Shown: piece by piece, positions 14,446-22,030 of the stretch
Position numbering within the stretch: position 1 is the first letter of the stretch
Layout: the number at the start of each line of letters is the position of its first letter
Assembly (NCBI GenBank): GCA_934754425.1
Contig: CAKVIN010000026.1
Coordinates: 1-23,501, forward strand
From: an uncultured Candidatus Melainabacteria bacterium
GTDB lineage: Bacteria > Cyanobacteriota > Vampirovibrionia > Gastranaerophilales > Gastranaerophilaceae
Direction: 5' to 3'
Length of the DNA: 23,501 nt
Translations under genes and position numbers: made by a program
The notes under the pieces: generated by a model
Seen by the model: the letters and a program-made list of their open reading frames with translations, nothing else
What the model was told of the DNA's origin: nothing
Databases searched by the model: none

Positions 14446-15474
14446 ATGAACAAGATTAAAAATACATTATTCAGTAACAAACCTGTTACAATTGATAAAA
14501 ATTCAGTAATTATGGCAATAGAATCAAGCTGTGATGAAACAGCTTGTGCTATTGTAAAAGGCGGTAGAGAAGTTTTAGCAAATGTTGTAGCTTCTCAAAT
14601 TAAAATTCATGAAGAATTTGGCGGAGTTATTCCGGAAATCGCAGCTCGTGAACATTTAGAAGCAATCAATGTTGTTATTGATGAAGCTTTTAAACAGGCT
14701 GGATTGAAGGGCGAAGATATTACTGCTTTTGCCGGAACAGTAGGCCCTGGGCTTGTCGGATGTTTATTAGTTGGCTTAAATGCAGCAAAAACATTGGCTT
14801 TAGCTTATGATAAACCTTTTATCGGAGTGAATCACTTAAATGCACATTTAGCAGCTAATTTTATTGATACAGAATTAGAGCCACCATTTATTGCATTATT
14901 GGTAAGCGGTGGACATACACAGATTATTAAAGTAAGTTCATATTCTGATATGGTAATCATCGGTGAAACCATTGATGATGCAGTCGGTGAAGCTTATGAC
15001 AAAGTTGCTCGTTTGATTGGTTTGCCTTACCCTGGAGGTCCAAAACTTGACAAATTGGCTCAAGAAGGTAATCCGCACGCTTTTAAGCTTCCGGAAGCCA
15101 GAGTTGGCGGATATGATTTTAGTTTTAGCGGATTAAAAACGGCTGTTTTAAGATTAGTAAAAAGTTTTGACGGTCAAGAAATGCCTGTTAAAGATATTTG
15201 TGCAAGTTTCCAAGAATGTGTTTCTTCAACTTTATTTAAGAAAGTAAAACACGCACTGGAAGAAACCGGATATAAACAAGTTGTTTTAGCCGGTGGCGTT
15301 GCAGCTAATTCTGAAATTCGTAAAAAAATATTTAGTCTTAAAGATGAAGGATATGATGTTTATGCACCAATTATGAAATATTGCACAGATAATGCTTCTA
15401 TGGTAGCATCTTCTGCTTATTTCTTTAATAATACATTTGATAATATCGATGTAGAAGTTTTTTCAAGAGCATAA
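14446..15474 (+). CDS. tsaD: tRNA N6-threonylcarbamoyladenosine transferase catalytic subunit
   Basis: 342 residues from the ATG at 14446, a normal family length. TsaD transfers the threonylcarbamoyl group to A37 of tRNAs reading ANN codons, working with TsaB and TsaE. Visible motifs are AIESSCDETACAIV (24-37), the iron-binding pair His130 and His134 in HLNAH, LVSGGHTQI, DFSFSGLKT, GGVAANSEIRKK and YCTDNASM near the end. The start is uncertain: a TTG at 14401 lies upstream of the likely promoter; 14446 coincides with the predicted transcript start and has no ribosome-binding site, implying a leaderless mRNA; the ATG before AIESSCDET (14512) has none either and would give 320 residues. Confidence 0.93.
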   Translation: MNKIKNTLFSNKPVTIDKNSVIMAIESSCDETACAIVKGGREVLANVVASQIKIHEEFGGVIPEIAAREHLEAINVVIDEAFKQAGLKGEDITAFAGTVGPGLVGCLLVGLNAAKTLALAYDKPFIGVNHLNAHLAANFIDTELEPPFIALLVSGGHTQIIKVSSYSDMVIIGETIDDAVGEAYDKVARLIGLPYPGGPKLDKLAQEGNPHAFKLPEARVGGYDFSFSGLKTAVLRLVKSFDGQEMPVKDICASFQECVSSTLFKKVKHALEETGYKQVVLAGGVAANSEIRKKIFSLKDEGYDVYAPIMKYCTDNASMVASSAYFFNNTFDNIDVEVFSRA

Positions 15475-15501
15475 TTTTTTATAAATTTTTAGAGTAAAAA
15501 T

Positions 15502-15539
15502 AATAAGCCGGTTTAGTTTAACACAACTTCCGGTTTATT
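15502..15539. terminator. Bidirectional terminator between tsaD and murI
   Basis: AATAAGCCGG (15502-15511) pairs with CCGGTTTATT (15530-15539), with one mismatch that is a wobble pair in RNA. T-rich sequence follows on both strands. The right arm lies inside the last codons of murI and the loop contains its stop codon. Confidence 0.65.
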
Positions 15540-16325
15540 TTTCACAGAATAAAAAATTTCAGAATTTTTAACAAAGCTCTCTGGATTTGCACTAACAAAC
15601 ATTTTTTCAAACCCATAATCATTAGAATCATTTAATAGATTAGATTTTTGTAAATCATTTTTTATATATTCGACAAATATTTTTGCCGGATCGATAAATA
15701 AATCTTTTTGAGCATAATTTTCTAGTAAATGTAATAAATATGGATAATGTGTACATCCTAATATTATTTTATCAGGAGCAAATTCGAGCATTTTATTCAA
15801 TTTTTCTTTTATATCATTAATTGAATTCTCGTTTTCGTAATTACCGCTTTCTACAATCGGAACCCAATTTGGACAAGCAATTTCTAAGACATTTAAAGAA
15901 GGATTATATTTTTTTAATTCTTTTGCATATACTCCTGAATTAACTGTTGCGGTTGTCGCAAAAACTCCTATTCGATTTATATTAAGGTTTGCTATCACTT
16001 TAGCGCAAGATTGAATTATTGGATAAATTTTGAATCCATATTCATTCTTTATTGTATCATATGCTTGCGCAGAAGATGTATTGCAAGCAATAACAACGGC
16101 TTTTACATTTTGTGTTTTATAAAAATCCAAAATCCCACGTGCATACCCGACAAGTTCTTCTTTTGTTTTATTGCCATAAGGTAAATGAGCTATGTCGCCA
16201 TAATACAAAGTATTTTCGTTAGGTAAGATTTTTTTAAAACAAGAATAAACGGACAAGCCGCCAACTCCCGAATCAAAAAATCCTATCGGACAATTATTTT
16301 TTTTGTTGTGATTTGATGTACTCAA
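15513..16325 (-). CDS. murI: Glutamate racemase
   Basis: 270 residues. It interconverts L- and D-glutamate to supply D-glutamate for the peptidoglycan stem peptide. The landmarks are IGFFDSGVGGLSV at 14-26, YYGDIAHLPYG, and the two catalytic cysteines, Cys81 in ACNTSSA and Cys191 in GCTHYP. The start is a TTG at 16325, preceded by GAGGG five bases upstream; no suitable ATG or GTG lies nearby before the conserved core. The first 32 bases overlap the end of the amidase gene, so translation is probably coupled to it. This pairs a cell-wall precursor enzyme with a wall hydrolase in one transcript. Confidence 0.93.
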   Translation of the reverse strand: MSTSNHNKKNNCPIGFFDSGVGGLSVYSCFKKILPNENTLYYGDIAHLPYGNKTKEELVGYARGILDFYKTQNVKAVVIACNTSSAQAYDTIKNEYGFKIYPIIQSCAKVIANLNINRIGVFATTATVNSGVYAKELKKYNPSLNVLEIACPNWVPIVESGNYENENSINDIKEKLNKMLEFAPDKIILGCTHYPYLLHLLENYAQKDLFIDPAKIFVEYIKNDLQKSNLLNDSNDYGFEKMFVSANPESFVKNSEIFYSVKNKPEVVLN

Positions 16326-18231
16326 TTATACCCTCAGCTATTGCTTTTGCTGTTTTTTGTTTTCTGGAATCCGTTACCAATTCATTACGTTCTTCTTCGT
16401 TTGAAATAAATCCTGTTTCAATAAGAATTGCCGGAACTGTCGTATGATTTATAACATAAAATTTAGACTTTAACAATCCCCTGTCTTTTGTGTTAATATC
16501 TTTTATTAAATGATTTTGTACTACTCTTGCTAATTCTTTACTATAATCGTGATAATAATGTGTTTCAATTCCCTTTGGTTCTACCGCAACGGCTGAGTTT
16601 ACATGTATACTTACAAAAATTTCAGGTGTTTCATTTTCTGAAAATTCTACTCTATCTTGTAATGAAACATAAGTATCATCTGCTCTGGTTAAAGCGACTT
16701 TATAACCTTTTGATTTAAGTATAGAAGCAACTCTTTGAGTTATATCAAGTGTAATATCTTTTTCATTGATACCTTCTCTAATTGCGCCATAATCACTACC
16801 ACCGTGTCCTGCATCAAGTACAACTTTATTTTTTATAACTTCTTTTTTCGGTGGTGCTGTTATTATCGGTGTAGATTTAGTTATTTTGTTATCTTTAACA
16901 ACAGAATTATTACTGTTTGTGGCAATTGTTATTTTTAAAGCTTTGCCATCAACTCCTTGTTCTATTTTTACAATATCATCTTTGTTTATTTTCATATCAG
17001 CTTTCACACCAATTTGAGGAAGTAATGATAATGTAAAAGGTTTATAATAAGTATTGTTTAAAGTTTTTATCAAATCTTGTTCGTTATAACTTTTAACATT
17101 GAATAAATATAAAGTTAATGAATCTTTGTCTCTAATGATTGAATGAACAACCGGCTGAGTAAAAGATAGAATTAATTCATTTGTTTTGTTATCAATTTTT
17201 TTAACGTATGCTTTTCCCAGATTAGAAACTGTATTTACTAAATCAGTGTGTTTAAGTTTGTCAGCATTTATTACTAATAAAGATTGTGCATCGCCTGAAA
17301 ATATTGGAATATATTTTTCCGGATTCTCTGTAGTTACGACAACTCTAGCTTTATTATATTCAAACTGACCTATTTTAGCAGAATCTTTGCAACTTCCATC
17401 CGGACAAATTTTTAAATCTTTGTTTCGAATTTTTTTATCAACAAATGTGTTTGGTAAATCAACGACAATTCTTTTTGGAGAATCTAGTGTAAATATTCTG
17501 GAAGCTGTAATCTGTCCTAAACCGCTGATTAACAATCCGCCATTTTTTATGTTGTATCCGTTTATATAATATTTTGTTCTAAGTTTTAAATTTGAAGATA
17601 AATCTATTGATACAACAGAATCATATGTTTTTCCGTTAGAATTATTTAATGTTGAATTTTCAAAAGCCTTTTGAATATCTGCTACAACTGAATTATTTAC
17701 AGATGTTTCAGAACTTTGAGGAATTGCAACTTTTTGGATTACTTGAGAATTTGCAATTATACTGGAATAAGCAAGATTTGGTGCTTTTTCGTCATAAATA
17801 GCGTTAAAGTAATCATTTTTAAACATTAAATTTGAACATTTTACAATAATATTACCATCTATGTTGATTAATTTTATCTTAGAAGTATCAAATCCTTCTT
17901 CAAATGTTATAACAGTTCTAACAACATTGGGATTTGTTGTAAATTGTGAAAGTCTTATCTCTTTAATTGTTGATTTCTCAAATACCAATTGTTGTTTTCC
18001 ACCAATCAAAATAGAATTGTCTATATCAAAATATATTCGATTAGGATTTTCCAGTTTAGAAAACTTTAATTCAGAAGAAGATGCTTCGTCAGATTGCATT
18101 ATATTAATAAATACGAGCGATGAAGTATCGTCATAATTCAAAGACATGACTTTTGAAGGCTCTGCTGTTGCAACTAGAGTCTGGAACAAAAACATTATAA
18201 AAAAAATTATTAAAGTTATAATTCTCTTCAT
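16294..18231 (-). CDS. AMIN-domain N-acetylmuramoyl-L-alanine amidase
   Basis: 645 residues, exported: signal peptide about 1-23 (KRIITLIIFFIMFLFQTLVATA). Two to three AMIN-like beta-rich segments occupy roughly 25-130, 215-325 and 335-440; such domains bind peptidoglycan or direct amidases to the envelope. A short linker leads to an Amidase_3 domain (about 466-642). Its zinc ligands are visible: His476 in DAGHGG, Glu490 in INEKD and His543 in SIHVN, with catalytic Glu605 in LIETGF. It cleaves the amide between MurNAc and L-Ala of the stem peptide during cell separation or wall turnover. Multiple AMIN domains before Amidase_3 are common in cyanobacteria. The ribosome-binding site is poor. It overlaps murI by 32 bases. 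Confidence 0.92.
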   Translation of the reverse strand: MKRIITLIIFFIMFLFQTLVATAEPSKVMSLNYDDTSSLVFINIMQSDEASSSELKFSKLENPNRIYFDIDNSILIGGKQQLVFEKSTIKEIRLSQFTTNPNVVRTVITFEEGFDTSKIKLINIDGNIIVKCSNLMFKNDYFNAIYDEKAPNLAYSSIIANSQVIQKVAIPQSSETSVNNSVVADIQKAFENSTLNNSNGKTYDSVVSIDLSSNLKLRTKYYINGYNIKNGGLLISGLGQITASRIFTLDSPKRIVVDLPNTFVDKKIRNKDLKICPDGSCKDSAKIGQFEYNKARVVVTTENPEKYIPIFSGDAQSLLVINADKLKHTDLVNTVSNLGKAYVKKIDNKTNELILSFTQPVVHSIIRDKDSLTLYLFNVKSYNEQDLIKTLNNTYYKPFTLSLLPQIGVKADMKINKDDIVKIEQGVDGKALKITIATNSNNSVVKDNKITKSTPIITAPPKKEVIKNKVVLDAGHGGSDYGAIREGINEKDITLDITQRVASILKSKGYKVALTRADDTYVSLQDRVEFSENETPEIFVSIHVNSAVAVEPKGIETHYYHDYSKELARVVQNHLIKDINTKDRGLLKSKFYVINHTTVPAILIETGFISNEEERNELVTDSRKQKTAKAIAEGIIEYIKSQQKK

Positions 18232-18385
18232 CTCAAAAAGGCTATCGCCCCCAAATCTTGAAAAAATTCTAGCAAAAAAAGTTAAAAAAGTAAAGTTAAA
18301 AAGAATTTATAACAAAATTTAATAAATCTTAATTTTATACATATTATATCCTTTTTCTGATAAAATATTTTTGAGGGCTTATGTT

Positions 18386-20380
18386 ATGAATAAAAAAGTT
18401 TATATATCATTAATTGCATTATTAGTTTCACTTTCATCTGTTCAGGTAGATGCTAAGATGACGAAAGAAGCGCACGCATTATATCAGCAGGCTTGTAATT
18501 ATGAATACAGGAGTGATTATTTAGGCGCAATTAGTTCTATACAAAAAGCATTGGCTATAAATGGCGATGATGCAATGTTATATACTAAGATTGCAGGACT
18601 TTATTCAGATGTAGGAAGGTATGAAGATGCATTGGGTGCGTATAAAAAAGCAATAAAATTACGTCCAAATGATGCTTTTATATACATAAGTATCGGTAAT
18701 ATTCTTCAAACAATGGGTGATTATGAAAATGCATATAATTCATTTATGCAAGCTCAACAAATTTATCCAGAATATAAGTATAATTATTTGAATTTAGCAA
18801 ATATTGAATATTTTAGAAAAAATTATAAGAGTGCAATAGAAAATTATAATACATTTTTAAGTGCATATCCTGAACATCAAGAAGCAAGTGAAAACCTTGC
18901 AAATGTTTATTATGCAGCAAACGAACTTGAAAAAGCTTGCGAAATTTATGAAAATGTATATAAAAAATACCCATCAGCTTTTAAGGATTATGCAAATTAT
19001 GGCATGGCATTGTATGATACAAAGCAGTTTCAAGCTGCTTCTGAAATATTACTAAAAGCATTGGATGAAGATCCGGAAGATGAGGTTTTATTAGCAAAGC
19101 TTGCACTTTCTTATCAGAATATGGACGAAAATGATAAAGCACTTGAAACATTTAAAAAAGTTTTTGAAATAAATCCTAAGCTCGTTGCTTTAAAATTTGA
19201 TTATGCAAATCTTCTTGGAAATATGAATAAAAATGAAGAAGCAATAGAACAATATAAAGAGTATTTGGCAGCGTATCCAGATGATGCGGATGCGTATAGA
19301 AATTTAGGTTTGGTTTATAAAAAAATAAATAATGACGAACTTGCATTATTTAATTTTGAAAAATCTTATTCAAAAGATTCTTCTAATAATGATACAAAAA
19401 AAGAATTAGCGTTGTGTTATCATAAAAAACAAGATTATTTCAATGCATTAAAATATTATGATTTAGCATTAAAATCTGAACCTGAAAATTATGAATTGCT
19501 TGCGAATAAAGCGTTGACATTACACGCAATGAATAATTACGTATCAGCAATAGAAATATATAAATCATTGTTAGAAAAAAAAGATAATGAAAGATTGAAA
19601 CAAAACTTAACTGCGGCTTCTATCGCTTACGGTTATGAACTTCTTGATAAACAAGATTATGGACAAGCAATTTTGTATTTTGAAGATGCTATTGACTTGA
19701 ATGAAAGAGAAGCTTCTGCTTATTATGGATATGCACAAGCAAATGAAAAAATGGGATGTACTGATGTTGCTTTAACAAATTATGAGAAAGCCGTGTCTTT
19801 ATCTCCTGCGAATAGAGAATATAATATTGCTTTAAGGGATTTTAGAAATGCGCATAAAATTCAGACTCAAACAGAAGCAGAACAGAAGCCAAAAGATACT
19901 AAGGTAAATGAGCAGGCTCTATCTTATGATTCTTTAATAAAATTAGGTGATAGTTCTTATAAGCAACAAAAGTATGCAGAAGCTATTGATTATTACACAA
20001 AAGCTGTGGTCTTTATTCCTGAAGATAAAGTAACTCTTCAAAAAATAGCTAATTTATATAAATTGATAGGAAATAATGCTAAAGCAATAAGTTTTTATGA
20101 CAAAATATTGATAATTGATGCTCAAAATGTAGATGCATATTTTAATAAGGGCTTGGTCTTTGCTAATCAAAAAAAATATGATGATAGTATCAAATGTTTT
20201 GAAAAAGTAATAGAACTTTCTCCTGATTATCCATATGCGTATTATTCACTCGGTTTAGCGTATGAACAAAAAAACATGATAGATAAAGCTCTTGAATATT
20301 ATTATCTGTATTCCGGTTTGGAAAAAGATGAAAAAATGTTGAATGTCGTAAATCAAAAAATTAAACAGTTAGAAAAATGA
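18386..20380 (+). CDS. Large exported TPR-repeat protein
   Basis: 664 residues from the ATG at 18386, which has GAGGG eight bases upstream; a TTG at 18371 would swallow that site. The signal peptide is about 1-23 (NKKVYISLIALLVSLSSVQVDA). The mature protein is almost wholly tandem TPR units, roughly 14-16 of them, with the usual pattern (YEDALGAYKKAIKLRPNDA; YDDSIKCFEKVIELSPDYP). A short Gln/Glu/Lys linker near 490-515 divides a large N-terminal array from a four-unit C-terminal array. It is probably a periplasmic or outer-surface scaffold. It overlaps the following lipoprotein gene by ATGA, so the two are translationally coupled and may form a complex. Confidence 0.88.
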   Translation: MNKKVYISLIALLVSLSSVQVDAKMTKEAHALYQQACNYEYRSDYLGAISSIQKALAINGDDAMLYTKIAGLYSDVGRYEDALGAYKKAIKLRPNDAFIYISIGNILQTMGDYENAYNSFMQAQQIYPEYKYNYLNLANIEYFRKNYKSAIENYNTFLSAYPEHQEASENLANVYYAANELEKACEIYENVYKKYPSAFKDYANYGMALYDTKQFQAASEILLKALDEDPEDEVLLAKLALSYQNMDENDKALETFKKVFEINPKLVALKFDYANLLGNMNKNEEAIEQYKEYLAAYPDDADAYRNLGLVYKKINNDELALFNFEKSYSKDSSNNDTKKELALCYHKKQDYFNALKYYDLALKSEPENYELLANKALTLHAMNNYVSAIEIYKSLLEKKDNERLKQNLTAASIAYGYELLDKQDYGQAILYFEDAIDLNEREASAYYGYAQANEKMGCTDVALTNYEKAVSLSPANREYNIALRDFRNAHKIQTQTEAEQKPKDTKVNEQALSYDSLIKLGDSSYKQQKYAEAIDYYTKAVVFIPEDKVTLQKIANLYKLIGNNAKAISFYDKILIIDAQNVDAYFNKGLVFANQKKYDDSIKCFEKVIELSPDYPYAYYSLGLAYEQKNMIDKALEYYYLYSGLEKDEKMLNVVNQKIKQLEK

Positions 20381-20790
20381 TAAAAAAAATATTAAGATTA
20401 CTTTGTTTAATTGTTCTGTGCGTTTTTTTATGTTCTTGTACGTATCAAAGAGGTTTGATTTTATTTAATGTTCAACCTATTACGAAAGAAAATGCTCTTA
20501 CAGATCAAAAAACATTCAAAACCGGACAAAAGGTCTATTATCTTTTTATTGCTCCTAAAAAGATGAATAACGAATTTATTAGAGTCCAAATATTCAAAAT
20601 GACGGATTTGGCTCCTTGGGGCGGTTATGATGTGGTTAGGACAAAAGATTATAGGCTTATGTTGGACGAGAGGTATTATCACACAAATTATTTTGTGTTA
20701 CACGAAAAAGGACGTTATGTAATGCAAGTTTTTTCTCATGATGATTTTCAACATCCTCTTGCACTAAATGATTTTTATATAAAAGATTAA
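20377..20790 (+). CDS. Putative lipoprotein, function unknown
   Basis: 137 residues. A signal peptide ends in a good lipobox, LCSC (residues 18-21), so Cys21 is likely lipidated. The mature part has alternating beta-type stretches (TGQKVYYLFIAP, FIRVQIFKM, GRYVMQVFSHDD), suggesting a small beta-sandwich; the family is not recognised. The start ATG overlaps the stop of the TPR gene in ATGA, with no separate promoter. Coupling with an exported TPR protein suggests an envelope complex, by inference. It ends before a bidirectional terminator. Confidence 0.82.
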   Translation: MIKKILRLLCLIVLCVFLCSCTYQRGLILFNVQPITKENALTDQKTFKTGQKVYYLFIAPKKMNNEFIRVQIFKMTDLAPWGGYDVVRTKDYRLMLDERYYHTNYFVLHEKGRYVMQVFSHDDFQHPLALNDFYIKD

Positions 20791-20805
20791 ATATTTTTAA
20801 GTAAA

Positions 20806-20835
20806 AAAAATAGCTTGCTGTAGCAAGCTATTTTT
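20806..20835. terminator. Bidirectional terminator between the lipoprotein gene and speD
   Basis: AAAAATAGCTTGC (20806-20818) pairs perfectly with GCAAGCTATTTTT (20823-20835) around a TGTA loop, giving T-runs on both strands between convergent genes. Confidence 0.95.
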
Positions 20836-20845
20836 CTATGAAAAT

Positions 20846-21304
20846 TTATTCTTCAAATTGTTCTGCAATTTCAAATGGTTGTTCTGCTAATTTTAAAGTT
20901 TCTCTATCAATGATGCCTCTTTTTAATTCTGTAAAAGAAGCCTTTTTAGAGTTGAATTTTCTTTTTAAAAATTCATATGCAACTTTTGGGTCACATTTTG
21001 TACCGCAAGTGAATAAATCAACTGCAGCGTAGCCTAATTCCGGCCAAGTATGAATCGCTAAGTGGCTTTCTGATATAATTACCACACCGCTAACACCGTA
21101 TGGATTAAACATATGAAAGCACTTCTGAACGATTGTAGCACCGCACTCAAGAGCAGCTTCTATCATGTACTTTTCTACTTTATCATTACTATTTAATATA
21201 TTAGGATCACATTCAAAAAATTCTGCGAGAACATGTTGTCCTAAGTTTACTTTTTCTAAATTTTGTTTTTCTAGCTCGTCAAGTGAAGATGATACAATTG
21301 TCAA
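20846..21304 (-). CDS. speD: S-adenosylmethionine decarboxylase proenzyme
   Basis: 152 residues from a TTG at 21304. The enzyme decarboxylates S-adenosylmethionine to supply the aminopropyl donor for spermidine. The chain self-cleaves at Glu79-Ser80 in SESH, making Ser80 the pyruvoyl group. His85 (AIHTWPE) and Cys100 (LFTCG) correspond to the processing and proton-donor residues known in the Thermotoga enzyme. GQHVLAEFFECDP opens the core. The start choice rests on AAAAGGAGG exactly eight bases before the TTG; an in-frame ATG at 21340 has no ribosome-binding site, and an ATG between them is out of frame (ATG AAT TGA). A dyad about 117 bases upstream recurs before metK. Confidence 0.9.
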   Translation of the reverse strand: MTIVSSSLDELEKQNLEKVNLGQHVLAEFFECDPNILNSNDKVEKYMIEAALECGATIVQKCFHMFNPYGVSGVVIISESHLAIHTWPELGYAAVDLFTCGTKCDPKVAYEFLKRKFNSKKASFTELKRGIIDRETLKLAEQPFEIAEQFEE

Positions 21305-21420
21305 TTCATGTGCCTCCTTTTCCAAAGATGCTATACGCATCAATAATATTTTTACTAACCTTTATATATTACTATAAAAAATAAAAAATTTGTATATTTT
21401 ACACTTTTTCTGTTTTACCG

Positions 21421-21433
21421 TAACAAAATGTTA
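21421..21433. promoter_or_regulatory. Candidate operator, speD side: TAACA-AAA-TGTTA
   Basis: A 5-bp perfect inverted repeat around AAA, extended to GTAAC...GTTAC by flanking bases. The equivalent TTACA-AAA-TGTAA lies upstream of metK. It is 117 bases from the speD start. Confidence 0.5.
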
Positions 21434-21534
21434 CATTTAACCCCTCAAATTCTTTAAATATGGGACATTAATACTAAGAATATTTGATATATGAATATAA
21501 GTTAAAGAAATTTTGTAAAATTTATAAAAAAAGC

Positions 21535-21562
21535 TTGCAAAAATCCCAACAATGTGTATAAT
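21535..21562 (+). promoter_or_regulatory. Promoter of the HU gene
   Basis: TTGCAA (21535-21540), a 16-base spacer and a perfect TATAAT (21557-21562). Transcription would begin near 21569, leaving a leader of about 63 bases. Confidence 0.75.
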
Positions 21563-21574
21563 GAGAGTTATAAA

Positions 21575-21600
21575 GTACGTATGTGTCAATAATGACGTAC
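21575..21600. repeat. Inverted repeat in the HU leader
   Basis: GTACGT (21575-21580) is mirrored by ACGTAC (21595-21600). An inner GTCA-ATAA-TGAC dyad (21585-21594, extending to 21596) offers an alternative small hairpin. It lies just after the predicted transcript start, so it could be an operator or an RNA structure. Confidence 0.5.
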
Positions 21601-21631
21601 AAAAGAGAGTAAAGTGTATAGGAGATTTATC

Positions 21632-21904
21632 ATGAACAAAGAAGAATTGGTAAAAGAGATTTCAAAGAAAACTAAACTTTCACAAAAAGTTTCATCAGAT
21701 GTTTTATCAGCAACTTTAGAAATTATTCAAAAAACAGTTGCTAAAGGTAAAAAAGTTACTTTAGTAGGTTTCGGTACATGGGAAGCTCGTAAAAGAGCTG
21801 CTAGAACTGGTAGAAATCCTCAAACCGGTAAAGAATTGAAGATTGCTGCTAAAACTGTTCCAGCATTTTCAGCTGGTAAAAACTTTAAAGAATTGGTAAA
21901 ATAA
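21632..21904 (+). CDS. HU-family DNA-binding protein
   Basis: 90 residues, the standard HU length. HU dimers bend and compact DNA. It begins MNKEELVKEISKKTKLS, continues through VTLVGFGTWEARKRAARTGRNPQTG, which forms the DNA-gripping beta arm with its intercalating Pro, and ends AFSAGKNFKELV. IHF is unlikely because the arm and C-terminus are HU-type. The start is ATG at 21632 with AGGAG seven bases upstream; a GTG at 21614 overlaps that site. It has a strong promoter and terminator and is expressed alone, divergent from speD. Confidence 0.95.
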   Translation: MNKEELVKEISKKTKLSQKVSSDVLSATLEIIQKTVAKGKKVTLVGFGTWEARKRAARTGRNPQTGKELKIAAKTVPAFSAGKNFKELVK

Positions 21905-21921
21905 TTCTTTTTAAAAAGTGT

Positions 21922-21957
21922 AACTCAGACATTAATTATTTAATGTCTGAGTTTTTT
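21922..21957 (+). terminator. Terminator of the HU gene
   Basis: AACTCAGACATTAA (21922-21935) pairs perfectly with TTAATGTCTGAGTT (21940-21953) around TTAT, followed by T residues. Confidence 0.95.
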
Positions 21958-21975
21958 ATTACATAAATTTGAATA

Positions 21976-22014
21976 AAAAAAGGTGCAGACGTTATAAACA
22001 TCTGCACCTTTTTT
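21976..22014 (-). terminator. Terminator of metK
   Basis: AAAAAAGGTGCAGA-type arm (21976-21989) pairs with TCTGCACCTTTTTT (22001-22014) around an 11-base loop, with T-runs on both strands. On the minus strand it follows the metK stop by 16 bases. Confidence 0.93.
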
Positions 22015-22030
22015 ATAAACTATTAATCAA

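Larger units (their letters stand above)
21305..21631. other. Divergent control region between speD and the HU gene
   Basis: This 327-base gap holds the speD ribosome-binding site (21313-21317 on the minus strand), AT-rich sequence with no clear speD promoter, the dyad at 21421-21433, the HU promoter at 21535-21562 and the HU leader inverted repeat at 21575-21600. No further gene is seen. Confidence 0.7.
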
